Source: Fodinibius salipaludis
GTDB lineage: Bacteria > Bacteroidota > Rhodothermia > Balneolales > Balneolaceae
Reading direction: 5' to 3'
DNA length: 64,000 nt
Assembly: GCF_002287075.1 (NCBI RefSeq)
Contig: NZ_NSKE01000012.1
Coordinates: 62,001-126,000, forward strand
The notes beneath the pieces were generated by a model. The model ran no database searches, had not been told where the DNA came from, and saw only the letters and a program-made list of their open reading frames with translations. Made by a program: the position numbers and the translations under genes. Every line of letters starts with the position of its first letter. Within the stretch, counting starts at the first letter, position 1. Shown in pieces: positions 45,925 through 54,539 of the stretch.

Positions 45925-47343
45925 ATGAATAACGAAGAATTCCGTAAACACGCCCACGAGCTCGTCGACTGGATGGCCGACTACTTCGATGAGGTTGAAG
46001 ATTATCCCGTAAAACCAGATGTGAAGCCCGGCGATATATCAGCACAACTTCCCGATGAAGCCCCGCAAAAACCGGAGTCTTTTGAAGAACAGATCGAGGA
46101 TTTCGAAAATAAAATTATCCCCGGAATAACCCACTGGCAAAGTCCCAATTTTATGGGCTATTTTCCTGCTAACACCAGCTACCCCTCGGTACTGGCCGAA
46201 ATGCTAACAGCTACCCTCGGCGCTCAATGCATGAGCTGGCTGACCTCTCCCGCCGCCACTGAACTCGAGGAACAAGTCATGGAGTGGTTGCGTAAAGCCA
46301 TCGGACTACCGGAACTTTTTACCGGGGTTATCCAAAGTACCGCCTCCACCTCTACCCTCTGTGCTTTGCTGATGGCTCGCGAACGCATTTCTGACTTTAA
46401 AATCAATGCATCCGGTTTTCCAACTGACGAGACGTACACTGTGTATTGCTCATCAGAAACACACTCATCCATCGAAAAAGATGTTAAGATAGCGGGATTC
46501 GGACGACAAAATCTGCGCACGATCCAAGTAGATCATGAACATGCTATGGATCCAAAGGCTTTAGAAGAATCAATTCGAGAAGATCTTGAAAATGGATACA
46601 AACCCACTGCCGTCGTAGCAACTATTGGTACTACGGGATCAACGGCTATTGATCCGGTAAAGGAAATAGGAGAAATTTGTGCCAGGTACGACATCTTCTT
46701 TCATATTGATGCTGCCTATGCAGGTACAGCACTTTTACTGCCCGAAATGCGGTGGATGAATAAAGGGATTGAATATGCGGATTCATTCGTTTTTAATCCC
46801 CACAAGTGGATGTTTACCAACTTTGACTGCTCGGCTTTTTATGTGCAGGATGAGGCGCTGCTTGTCCGTACGTTTGAAATTATGCCCGAATATCTAAAAA
46901 CACCGGAAGATCAGCGAGTTAAAAACTATCGTGATTGGGGGATTCCCCTGGGACGCCGATTCCGGGCACTCAAGTTATGGTTTGTGATGCGGAGTTACGG
47001 AATTGAAGGACTACAAGAAAAAATTCGTCAGCATATCCGACTCGGTCAGCAACTGAAAGAAGAAATCGAAGCACACGATCATTTTGAACTGCTTGCTCCC
47101 GTTCCGCTGAATACAATATGCTTTCGATTTCACCCTAACTTTATTGATGATAAAAAGAAACTCAATGAGCTAAACAAGAAGCTTCTTAATCAAATACAGG
47201 AAAGCGGGAAAATATTTCTTACCCATACCAAGCTGGATGGGAAATATACGATCCGTATTGTCTTGGGAAATACGAATCTTAAACAACGTCATGTGGATAA
47301 TGCGTGGCGGCTTATCCAAGACATTGCCAATAAATTAATTTAG
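45925..47343 (+). CDS. PLP-dependent decarboxylase, aromatic-L-amino-acid (group II) type
   Basis: Group II decarboxylase of 472 residues. The PLP lysine is Lys294 in FNPHKWMF; upstream blocks are HWQSPNFMGYFPANTSYPSVLAEML, AATELEEQVMEWLRKAIGLP, GVIQSTASTSTLCALLMARE and FHIDAAYAGTALLLPEMRW. This layout fits aromatic amino-acid decarboxylases (dopa, tryptophan, tyrosine) and relatives; the substrate cannot be deduced. It begins 20 bp after REP-like hairpin 2 and is followed by a 608-bp non-coding gap with two repeats. Confidence 0.9.
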   Translation: MNNEEFRKHAHELVDWMADYFDEVEDYPVKPDVKPGDISAQLPDEAPQKPESFEEQIEDFENKIIPGITHWQSPNFMGYFPANTSYPSVLAEMLTATLGAQCMSWLTSPAATELEEQVMEWLRKAIGLPELFTGVIQSTASTSTLCALLMARERISDFKINASGFPTDETYTVYCSSETHSSIEKDVKIAGFGRQNLRTIQVDHEHAMDPKALEESIREDLENGYKPTAVVATIGTTGSTAIDPVKEIGEICARYDIFFHIDAAYAGTALLLPEMRWMNKGIEYADSFVFNPHKWMFTNFDCSAFYVQDEALLVRTFEIMPEYLKTPEDQRVKNYRDWGIPLGRRFRALKLWFVMRSYGIEGLQEKIRQHIRLGQQLKEEIEAHDHFELLAPVPLNTICFRFHPNFIDDKKKLNELNKKLLNQIQESGKIFLTHTKLDGKYTIRIVLGNTNLKQRHVDNAWRLIQDIANKLI

Positions 47344-47404
47344 CTGGAATTTAACTCAGTATTATACAGAGAATCACAGTTTCATTAAAAATAATAAGGC
47401 TTCA

Positions 47405-47474
47405 TGTCATGCTGAACTCGTTTCAGCATCTGAATATAATAAACAATAGAACCTGAAATAAATTCAGAATGACA
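47405..47474. repeat. BIME-like paired palindromic repeat, copy 2
   Basis: Same design as copy 1: TGTCATGCTGAACTCG..TTTCAGCATCT followed by a spacer and CCTGAAATAAATTCAG..ATGACA. Both share GAACTCGTT and GAAATAAATTCAG. It lies about 60 bp after the decarboxylase stop in the 47344-47951 gap. Confidence 0.75.
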
Positions 47475-47587
47475 GTAACGTTCGTATAAAAAGATCAACA
47501 TATACCAACATTGTTCTATCCAACTAAATTTTAGCAATACACCTAACAGTCTTTGTATCAGTTCTTCTTTAAGAACAATACTCTTTA

Positions 47588-47777
47588 TGGTCCGCCTTTT
47601 GGCTTGATCCAAAAGGCTCGTAAAAGATCAAGGCTGAGAATTATGAACACGCTTCGTCTATCAGACGGAATAATTTCAATGGTCCTTCCCTTACATTGCT
47701 ATCTACTAAACACTCCACCGGTATGAAATTATTCTGTTCGTCTTCTGACTCTGCTCATAATTCATAGGCCGTTCTTT
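47588..47777 (+). repeat. Long structured dispersed repeat, copy B
   Basis: About 190 bp. It starts GGTCCGCCTTTTGGCTTGATCC, then AAAAGGCTCG.AAAAGATCAAGGCTGAGAATTATGAAC. An internal arm GACGGAATAATTTCA pairs with TGAAATTATTCTG..GTC, and GAATTATGAAC pairs with GCTCATAATTC, giving a long imperfect hairpin. It aligns with copy A (44281-44443) in reverse orientation. Together with copy 2 of the BIME-like element it fills most of the 47344-47951 gap; the remainder holds a promoter. Confidence 0.65.
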
Positions 47778-47849
47778 CTACACATTTAATTAACAACCAA
47801 AGTTTAAACGATTAATAAGTTATTGGATATCAAACTTAAAGACTTGAAG

Positions 47850-47883
47850 TTGCAATTAGGCTTTATCTTTTAACTTAGATTTG
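47850..47883 (+). promoter_or_regulatory. Promoter of the SDR/M28 pair
   Basis: TTG (47850-47852), 23-nt spacer, TAGATTTG (47876-47883), matching the Bacteroidota form at the long end of the spacing range. The leader to the ATG at 47952 would be about 60 nt. Confidence 0.4.
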
Positions 47884-47951
47884 TATCTCGACAAGATGCT
47901 GCAAATATTGTACAAGATAAATTAAGCTTCTAATCTAAAAATTATTGCATT

Positions 47952-48656
47952 ATGGAATTATCTGACATCAAGGCATTGGTAACGGGCGGAAGCTCGGGCA
48001 TTGGAAAAGCAACGGCTAAGGCAATTATTGAAGCCGGCGGTAAAGCAGTAATAGCAGCTCGCGGTATAGATAAGCTGAAATCAACGGCCGACGATATCGG
48101 AGCCATTCCCATACAATGTGATGTGCGGGATGAAAAGCAGGTTATCAATCTGGTAGAAGATACAATCGAAGAACTGGATGGCTTTAACGTACTCATCAAT
48201 AACGCCGGCTACGGACAGTTTTCAAAGCTTACAGATCTATCTGAAAAAGCCCTGAAGAGTGTCCTCCAAGTCAATACGGTTGGTGCGATGATGGTTGGAC
48301 GTGAAGCTGCCAGACATTTTATCGATCAGGATTACGGGAATATCATCAACGTTTCGTCATCAGCCGGGAAGCGTGGTTTTGAAGGTGGTACGGCTTACTG
48401 CGCCAGCAAGTTTGCACTAAGCGGCATGACTGAATGCTGGAGAGCCGAACTGCGCCCACATAACATTCGCGTAATGCAGATTAACCCCAGTGAAGTACAA
48501 ACCGAATTCTTTGATAAAGCAGGTCGCGGCGGACGTGATTTCAATCCTACCAAGCTTGTAGCTGATGATATTGCCAAAGCAATTTGCAACATGCTGTCGC
48601 TGCACGACCGAGGTTTTATCACCGAAACGAGCGTGTGGGCAACAAATCCGCAATAA
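47952..48656 (+). CDS. Short-chain dehydrogenase/reductase
   Basis: Classical SDR of 234 residues. Cofactor motif TGGSSGIG near residue 11, NNAGYG near residue 80, catalytic Ser in NVSSSAGKRG, and catalytic Tyr149-x3-Lys153 (YCASK). The sequence ALVTGGSSGIGKATAKAIIEAGGKAVIAARG with an Arg after strand 2 suggests NADP(H) preference, by inference. The C-terminal NPSEVQTEFFD is usual for the family. The M28 peptidase gene follows after 45 bp on the same strand. Substrate unknown. Confidence 0.9.
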   Translation: MELSDIKALVTGGSSGIGKATAKAIIEAGGKAVIAARGIDKLKSTADDIGAIPIQCDVRDEKQVINLVEDTIEELDGFNVLINNAGYGQFSKLTDLSEKALKSVLQVNTVGAMMVGREAARHFIDQDYGNIINVSSSAGKRGFEGGTAYCASKFALSGMTECWRAELRPHNIRVMQINPSEVQTEFFDKAGRGGRDFNPTKLVADDIAKAICNMLSLHDRGFITETSVWATNPQ

Positions 48657-48701
48657 AACTCTCAATGGGGATACCACAAAGTATCCCCATAACTTTTAGC
48701 T

Positions 48702-51014
48702 ATGGATACCTTCAAATATCAACTACCCTTAGCTTTTGTTCTGATTTTCGCGATTTGGTTTAGCTCTTACGTTATCCAGCCTCCGGAACCCAAACCAGAA
48801 TCAAGTCCAGCAACCGAATTTTCCGCTGAACGAGCTTTCGAACATATTGAAGCACTTGCACAGTCTCCCCATCCACTTGGTACCCCAGCAAATGACAGCG
48901 CCCGAACCTATATTATGGATAAGCTTCGTGAACTCGGGCTAAAACCAATGGTACAATCGGGTATCGGCATCGGCTCAAGTTTTGATCGCGGACTCGTTGG
49001 CAATACCGAAAATATCATTGCCAAAATAAATGGAAGTAATCCACAAAGAACTATTCTGCTGATGGCTCATTACGATTCCAAACCCAATACGCTTGGGGCC
49101 GGAGATGATGCTTCGGGCGTAGCCGCAATTTTGGAATCCATCAGAGCTATCAAATCCAAAAAAGAATCCCTACAAAACAATGTATGGATTCTGTTAACTG
49201 ACGGTGAAGAACGCGGCCTGTTGGGTGCCGAACTTTTTGCGGATGAGTTTGAAGAGCTGCAGGAAATTGATCTTGTGCTCAACTTTGAGTCGCGAGGTTC
49301 CAGCGGTCCATCAATGATGTTCGAAACAAGTGAAAATAACGGGCATCTCATTCCTCATTTTGCCCGGGCTACACCATATCCGGTAGCCAATTCGCTGATG
49401 TACACGGTTTATAAACTATTGCCTAACGATACCGATTTGTCGGTGACCAAACGGGCCGGACTTGACGGTCTTAACTTTGCCTTCACAGAAGATTTTCTAC
49501 ATTACCATACCATGCTGGATACCCCGGAAAACCTATCTTTGGCTTCCGTACAACATCACGGTTCTAACCTGTTGGGTAGTATCAAACATTTTGGAAACAC
49601 CAATTTCGATCAACAAAGTGAAACCGAATTCGTTTATTTTAATAACGCAACCGGTGGACTGATTTATTACCCCTCCGGCTGGTCATTTCCCCTGGCAATA
49701 GTCACTACCCTGCTATTTATCGCCTTCCTGATCTATCTATTTCGGACCAAACAAATCACCATCGGAAGATATCTCGGCAGCCTGCTCCTGTTCCTCTTGA
49801 CCATTACAATTGGAGCCCTCATCACCTATTTGGGCTGGCAAGTTTTCAAAACACTGCATCCGCATTATCAATGGATTATTCAGGGCGAAGCATATAACCA
49901 CACTTGGTATTTCTGGGGCTTTTCACTGTTAAATGCCGGGCTTTTTATTGGGATTTACAGCTGGGTTCAAAACAAATTGTCAACGCAACAATTGATTAGC
50001 GGTCCGTTTACAATATGGATTATTCTGTCGCTCGTGACAGCGTGGTATCTCCCCACTGCTGCTTATATTTTTACCTGGCCGGCTCTCATGGGATTGGCAG
50101 GATGGATTATTTTAGGCGATGATCTGACAACCTATTCCTGGAAAAGTGTAATAGTGCTGGCTGTTGCTTTCTTCTGGGGACTTTTTATCATTTCGCCCTA
50201 CATCCGACTGGTACAAGTTATGTTGACCACCGAAATGCTTGCGGTCAGTATGGTCGTACTGGGATTACTCATAGGATTAAGCTGGCCTCTTGTCTGGCAG
50301 ATAATCAAGAATCACAAATATAAATGGGCCAGTGGATTTACAGCTATAGCCATTACCTGCTTTGTAATAGCTTCCTTCACGTCTGGCTTTGGCACTACTT
50401 ACAAAAAACAAAACAGCATTAATTTTGTGCAGAATCTGGATTCCGAAACCGCTTATTGGGTAAGTCGGGATCCACAAGCCGATGAGTGGACCAAGCAATT
50501 TTTATCAGATAATTATCACAAAGGAGTACCGGCCAAAATTTCAATACCGTTTGGTAACAATGCATTATATCAAAAGGCGTCCCCGCTTGATATATCCCAA
50601 CCTCAATTTGAGATTTTAAGTGACAGCAGCTCGGAGACTCAGCGGCATCTTACACTGCAGATGAATGCGCATCGAGGTATTGCCATGAAGATGAATTGGG
50701 ATCCTTCTTCAACAATTACTGAAATAGCTATAGAAGGGAAATCCATTTTTGATGCCGAAAATATGGGTCAGTATTTGTATTACTTCCATGATTTTACTGA
50801 AGCTGTTGAGCTCAGCTTTAGCTTTCAAAAGTCTGCAAAGCTCCCGTCATTTCAATTTACTTTTGTAGATCCGGGACTCCCCACCCAATTACTTGACAGT
50901 TTTCAACCACGACCTGATCACATGATTCCGGCCCCCTATTCGGTGTTAAGTTCGGATGCTACTATCTGGGAAACGGAGGTAAATATCAATGAAATTTTAT
51001 CCCAAGACGAATAA
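48702..51014 (+). CDS. M28 family zinc peptidase with multi-pass membrane domain
   Basis: 770 residues. One N-terminal membrane helix (LPLAFVLIFAIWFSSYVI) is followed by an extracytoplasmic M28 domain: MAHYDSKPNTLGAGDDASGVAAILE (His and bridging Asp), LLTDGEERGLLGAELF (Glu-Glu), NFESRG (Asp replaced by Glu in the usual NxDx position), and LHYHTMLDTPE (final His). From residue ~320 come about eight hydrophobic helices and a C-terminal ~170-residue soluble domain. This architecture resembles the ER/bacterial Fxna-like M28 membrane peptidases. Likely an inner-membrane aminopeptidase facing the periplasm. Confidence 0.88.
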   Translation: MDTFKYQLPLAFVLIFAIWFSSYVIQPPEPKPESSPATEFSAERAFEHIEALAQSPHPLGTPANDSARTYIMDKLRELGLKPMVQSGIGIGSSFDRGLVGNTENIIAKINGSNPQRTILLMAHYDSKPNTLGAGDDASGVAAILESIRAIKSKKESLQNNVWILLTDGEERGLLGAELFADEFEELQEIDLVLNFESRGSSGPSMMFETSENNGHLIPHFARATPYPVANSLMYTVYKLLPNDTDLSVTKRAGLDGLNFAFTEDFLHYHTMLDTPENLSLASVQHHGSNLLGSIKHFGNTNFDQQSETEFVYFNNATGGLIYYPSGWSFPLAIVTTLLFIAFLIYLFRTKQITIGRYLGSLLLFLLTITIGALITYLGWQVFKTLHPHYQWIIQGEAYNHTWYFWGFSLLNAGLFIGIYSWVQNKLSTQQLISGPFTIWIILSLVTAWYLPTAAYIFTWPALMGLAGWIILGDDLTTYSWKSVIVLAVAFFWGLFIISPYIRLVQVMLTTEMLAVSMVVLGLLIGLSWPLVWQIIKNHKYKWASGFTAIAITCFVIASFTSGFGTTYKKQNSINFVQNLDSETAYWVSRDPQADEWTKQFLSDNYHKGVPAKISIPFGNNALYQKASPLDISQPQFEILSDSSSETQRHLTLQMNAHRGIAMKMNWDPSSTITEIAIEGKSIFDAENMGQYLYYFHDFTEAVELSFSFQKSAKLPSFQFTFVDPGLPTQLLDSFQPRPDHMIPAPYSVLSSDATIWETEVNINEILSQDE

Positions 51015-51189
51015 GAGACATTTGGCTTTATAATCTCCAAGCTACAGCACATTACTTTTTGTACCATAATCCAATTAAAGTCTTGTCTTATGAAACATTA
51101 TTTGGCATTCATTTTTTGTGACCAAAAAACGAATTAAAGTAACTCCCTTTCATTTCGTAACAAAGCTATTGAAAATACAAGATACCAAA

Positions 51190-51531
51190 TCACTCCTGCT
51201 CGGGATAGCATTCTTCACACGGACACATATCCCGAAGGGTATCCCACTGGTACATTCCGTTGTTATGACCATCGCTCCAGAAAATTTTAATAGCGTGGTT
51301 ACCTATCTGCTTGATATCCTCAATCTCAAAATGCTGGGTCGGTTCTACAAAGAACAGCGAGCGGTCAAAAGTATTCATATTGCCGTGGCCGCCGCGGCAC
51401 ATAACACACGGACAGTTTTTGCGCAGTCCGAACAGAGAATACTCTGAATGATGGCCGTCCGACCACTCAATTTCCAAGACCTGATCGCCGTTAGAAACTT
51501 CAATTCCGGTAGGTATAATATCGCTTTGCAT
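51190..51531 (-). CDS. DUF971 domain protein
   Basis: 113 residues, DUF971 (gamma-butyrobetaine hydroxylase N-terminal-like). Two repeats of the unit LEIEWSDGH and IKIFWSDGH frame the fold. It has two cysteine clusters, NCPCVMC near residue 40 and MCPCEEC near residue 107, that could bind zinc or an iron-sulfur cluster. DUF971 often occurs fused or adjacent to Mrp/ApbC-type Fe-S carrier proteins; none is in this window. It has a good promoter and stands alone, divergent from the membrane-protein gene at 51618. Function unknown. Confidence 0.88.
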   Translation of the reverse strand: MQSDIIPTGIEVSNGDQVLEIEWSDGHHSEYSLFGLRKNCPCVMCRGGHGNMNTFDRSLFFVEPTQHFEIEDIKQIGNHAIKIFWSDGHNNGMYQWDTLRDMCPCEECYPEQE

Positions 51532-51555
51532 AGTCTTCTTTTATTATATTAGGCT

Positions 51556-51587
51556 CAAAGGTAAGATGTTCGGATCCCGGATTCCAA
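51556..51587 (-). promoter_or_regulatory. Promoter of the DUF971 gene
   Basis: On the minus strand: TTG (51585-51587), 21-nt spacer, TACCTTTG (51556-51563). Exact match to TTG-N(17-23)-TAnnTTTG. The leader to the ATG at 51531 would be about 20 nt. Confidence 0.55.
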
Positions 51588-51617
51588 CGGTATCAACAGA
51601 TAAATAAAACAAAAAAA

Positions 51618-52331
51618 ATGTATCTCATAATCACATTTTTAGTACTGGCATTTTTGCTATCATTTTGGACGGGGTATCGCCGAATCCTTCGCCTGCAGCA
51701 TCTTAATCAGCGCAGAGTTGTAAATGGCTTTGTCGGAGCCATGATTCTTTTAACCGTCATCTCTGCCGGACAGTGGCTCGACCTAATCTCCTGGGATATC
51801 GCTGCGCATTTTACAATGTTTTTATACTGCATAGTCAGTGGATTCTTTTTCGGCTTTGCTATCAAAATGATTGCTCTGAAACGGTCTGCAAGAGAAGTTA
51901 AATATGTATATCGCTCCTTCTGGACCGATGCCGCACCAAATATTTTAGCTATACTTATCATTGTTTTCGGAATCTATCGCACCGGCATACTACACTTTGG
52001 ACCATATACCGGCATCGGTATCACCTCCGGATTATCACTGCTGGGATTTGGCCTCTGGGGATCCACCATAAAAATAGTCCCGGAATTCAGAGACAAGGCT
52101 ATTCTTATTCTGGACCAATCTGTATCATGGAAAAAAGTAGTTGCCTACCGGTGGCAAACCGAAAATGTGTTGCTGATAGAATACTATACCACCGACAAAA
52201 AACTTACCGATTTTACCACCTACATCCCACCGGAAGAGGAGCTAAGAATAGAACGCCTGTTAGCTAAAAAGCTCAAAGAGTATCACCAAGATCGAAAAGA
52301 GATGATGAGTAAACAGGGAAACAACCCTTAG
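51618..52331 (+). CDS. Uncharacterised membrane protein with C-terminal PH-like domain
   Basis: 237 residues, family not recognised with certainty. Hydrophobic segments: YLIITFLVLAFLLSFWTGY, FVGAMILLTVISAGQWL, FTMFLYCIVSGFFFGFAI, ILAILIIVFGIYRTGIL and GITSGLSLLGFGLWG, so about five transmembrane helices. The C-terminal ~70 residues (ILILDQSVSWKKVVAYRWQTENVLLIEYY..FTTYIPPEEELRIERLL) look like the small beta domain found in DUF5673/YcxB-type membrane proteins; this is inference. It is divergent from DUF971 and overlaps the CoA-binding gene tail-to-tail by 4 bp. Confidence 0.55.
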   Translation: MYLIITFLVLAFLLSFWTGYRRILRLQHLNQRRVVNGFVGAMILLTVISAGQWLDLISWDIAAHFTMFLYCIVSGFFFGFAIKMIALKRSAREVKYVYRSFWTDAAPNILAILIIVFGIYRTGILHFGPYTGIGITSGLSLLGFGLWGSTIKIVPEFRDKAILILDQSVSWKKVVAYRWQTENVLLIEYYTTDKKLTDFTTYIPPEEELRIERLLAKKLKEYHQDRKEMMSKQGNNP

Positions 52332-52738
52332 CTCACCAATTTTTTATGCTGTACCATCAGACATTCATTTTCAATGTATTCGAATCTGGCATTTTCTGCC
52401 AACGACTTCGCCTCATCCGTGGAAACATCCAGCTGCGTCCATATCGTGGGCTTCTGTCCCGTTTTCTCCGACCAAGCAATAATGTCCCGAACCATATCGG
52501 CGGTGTAATCTGAATTTCGAAAAATATCCACCAAATCAATGGTTGGATCTTCAGGAATCTCATCAAGACTTGAGTGACATTCTACCCCCAGCACCTGTTC
52601 ATAGTTAGGATTAACCGGGAAAATACGGATACCATTTTCCTTCAAATAATTGGCAATATGGTAACTCGTTCGATATTTATTTGCCGAACATCCGATTATT
52701 GCTACCGTTTTCAAATTTTTAAGTAATTCATTCATCAT
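52328..52738 (-). CDS. CoA-binding protein, YccU-like
   Basis: Small Rossmann-fold protein of 136 residues. It starts KTVAIIGCSANKYRTSYHIANYLKENGIRIFPVNPNYEQVLG, the CoA-binding-domain signature (GxSxxxxRxSYxxxxYL..G...VNP), and has ENECLMVQH at the C-terminus. It is full length for the YccU class. The bound cofactor in this class is CoA or acyl-CoA; the cellular role is unknown. Its 3' end overlaps that of the membrane-protein gene. Confidence 0.88.
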   Translation of the reverse strand: MMNELLKNLKTVAIIGCSANKYRTSYHIANYLKENGIRIFPVNPNYEQVLGVECHSSLDEIPEDPTIDLVDIFRNSDYTADMVRDIIAWSEKTGQKPTIWTQLDVSTDEAKSLAENARFEYIENECLMVQHKKLVS

Positions 52739-52862
52739 ATTTATCTATTACCATCTATAGTATTAATGTGCCATAACAATAAATCCGATTATAAAGGTTC
52801 TGCATCATTGATCATTATACTATATTTTAAGCTCAATTTTCATCTCGGATGAGTGTCAACTA

Positions 52863-53957
52863 ATGGTTTCTGCTACCAAAAGGTTTTTTATCAAACAAAA
52901 AAGGTATGCCCCGCTGATATTCTTTATCGGGGGATTTATCTGGGATAGTCTTACTCTCGGGCGTATCGACGGCTGGTACAGTAACACTGTGTTACTGTTT
53001 TATCTGATTAGCTTAACAGCATGCCTGTATATCTATAACCTTGCTGATGACGGTCGCTGGGAAAACACTTTTTTAGCTCCTTATCAAGAGTATGCACCGC
53101 TGGCAGTGCAGTTCTTTTTGGGAGGACTTTCCAGCGCTTACGTAATCTTCTTTTTCCAAAGCGTAACCTTTACCCGTACCATGGTATTCTTTGTCATCTT
53201 GGTGATTCTGCTTTTATCCAACGAGTTGTTACGGGATCGTATATCAAACAAGTATCTGCAATTTGGAGCCTATTTCTTTGTCACCTTTACCTTTTTCACC
53301 TTCTTTACGCCCGTCCTTTTTGGAGTGATGAATACCTTTCTGTTTATCCTATCCGGACTAATAAGTCTTTTACTAACATTAACTTTTATCAACTATATCT
53401 ATAACAATAGTCCCTCTACACAGCGTGAAATTTCTCGTTTTAAAATCAGCCTAATAGTTATAGGGATATATGCAACTATCAACATATTCTATTATTTCAA
53501 CTTGATTCCACCCGTCCCGCTCTCCCTGCAAAACGGAATTGTCGCATATAATGTAGAAAAGCAGGGCAATACTTTTGCGGTATCCTACGAACAATCAGCC
53601 CTCTATGATCTCTGGGAAACCTATGATAAAACCTTTAATTATGCTCCCAGCGATACTGTTTTTGTCTATACTTCTATTTTTGCCCCTACTGATTTATCAA
53701 AATCCGTCCAACATCAGTGGCAACGATTTTCACCTGTAACAGAAGAATGGCATACAACTGACAACATCTCATACGAAGTGATTGGAGGTCGTAAAGGTGG
53801 ATTTAGGGGATATACCTTTAAAGAAAATATTACATCCGGAAAGTGGAGAGTAAATGTTACAACAGTAGAAGGACTGGTTTTAGGGAAGATAGACTTTACC
53901 ATTAAACCTGATTCCACCTTTGATAAAAGCCAGTTAACCCGAAAATATTTTCGATAA
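52863..53957 (+). CDS. Membrane protein with C-terminal DUF2914 domain
   Basis: 364 residues. The N-terminal ~200 residues contain about seven hydrophobic helices (LIFFIGGFIWDSLTL, VLLFYLISLTACLYIYNL, FFLGGLSSAYVIFFF, FFVILVILLLS, FFVTFTFFTFFTPVLFGV, LFILSGLISLLLTLTFI, LIVIGIYATINIFYYF). The remaining ~145 residues are a DUF2914 domain: VFVYTSIFAPTDLSKSVQHQWQRF, WHTTDNI, GFRGYTFKENITSGKWRVNVTTVEGLVLG. This membrane-plus-DUF2914 arrangement is known in other bacteria; its function is not known to me. A short exported DUF2914 protein is at 12557-12952. Confidence 0.8.
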   Translation: MVSATKRFFIKQKRYAPLIFFIGGFIWDSLTLGRIDGWYSNTVLLFYLISLTACLYIYNLADDGRWENTFLAPYQEYAPLAVQFFLGGLSSAYVIFFFQSVTFTRTMVFFVILVILLLSNELLRDRISNKYLQFGAYFFVTFTFFTFFTPVLFGVMNTFLFILSGLISLLLTLTFINYIYNNSPSTQREISRFKISLIVIGIYATINIFYYFNLIPPVPLSLQNGIVAYNVEKQGNTFAVSYEQSALYDLWETYDKTFNYAPSDTVFVYTSIFAPTDLSKSVQHQWQRFSPVTEEWHTTDNISYEVIGGRKGGFRGYTFKENITSGKWRVNVTTVEGLVLGKIDFTIKPDSTFDKSQLTRKYFR

Positions 53958-54035
53958 ATTAAGCAGTCTCAATTCTCTCTAAAAAACGTTATATTCAAGC
54001 ACATTCATGACAATTAGAAACAAACACAAAGTATT

Positions 54036-54473
54036 TTGTCTAAAGTTAAAGACGGTGACACCGTAAAAGTGCACTACACAGGAACATTAACAGAAGAAGG
54101 AACTGTATTTGACAGTTCTCAAGATCGCGAACCTTTAGAGTTTAAACTGGGAGAAGGAAAGTTGATTCCCGGTTTTGAAAAAGCGGTCGTCGGTATGGAA
54201 GAAGGCGACGAAACCACCGTAGAAATTGAATCCGGTGACGCTTATGGTCAGCGACGAGAAGACCTGGAGCTCGAAGTAGCAAAATCAGACCTTCCCGATA
54301 ATATTGAACCGGAAGTTGGTATGCAGCTTCAGATGCAACAGCAAGAAGATGGACAGGCTATCCCCGTTCAGATCACTGCTGTTGAAGACGAATTAGTTAA
54401 GCTTGATGCTAACCACCCACTGGCTGGCAAAGACTTAACATTCGATATTGAGCTTGTTGAAATCGTTGACTGA
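54036..54473 (+). CDS. SlyD-like FKBP peptidyl-prolyl cis-trans isomerase
   Basis: Cytoplasmic proline isomerase/chaperone of 145 residues. The start is TTG; the only nearby ATG (54007) is in another frame, and the protein begins with the FKBP strand KVKDGDTVKVHYTGTL. FKBP core GEGKLIPGFEKAVVGMEEGDE is followed by the chaperone IF (insert-in-flap) domain (DAYGQRREDLELEVAKSDLPDN through LVKLDANHPLAGKDLTFDIELVEI), the SlyD signature. The His-rich metal-binding tail of E. coli SlyD is missing, so nickel handling is unlikely. A strong terminator follows. Confidence 0.9.
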   Translation: MSKVKDGDTVKVHYTGTLTEEGTVFDSSQDREPLEFKLGEGKLIPGFEKAVVGMEEGDETTVEIESGDAYGQRREDLELEVAKSDLPDNIEPEVGMQLQMQQQEDGQAIPVQITAVEDELVKLDANHPLAGKDLTFDIELVEIVD

Positions 54474-54498
54474 TTTCTTAATACTCTACTAAGTTTAG

Positions 54499-54539
54499 AG
54501 CCTGAATCTGATTATTCGGATTCAGGCTTTTTATTTTTT
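54499..54539 (+). terminator. Terminator after the slyD-like gene
   Basis: AGCCTGAATC pairs with GATTCAGGCT (10-nt loop), followed by TTTTTATTTTTT. It overlaps the stop codon of the convergent O-methyltransferase gene. Confidence 0.9.

Noticed and set aside
45782-46045. Minus-strand frame (87 codons) across the RAYT hairpin and decarboxylase start
   Set aside because: It runs through the REP-like hairpin and the conserved start of the decarboxylase; translation shows no domain.
51118-51447. Plus-strand frame (109 codons) over the DUF971 gene
   Set aside because: Opposite a well-supported DUF971 gene with a good promoter; no recognised domain.
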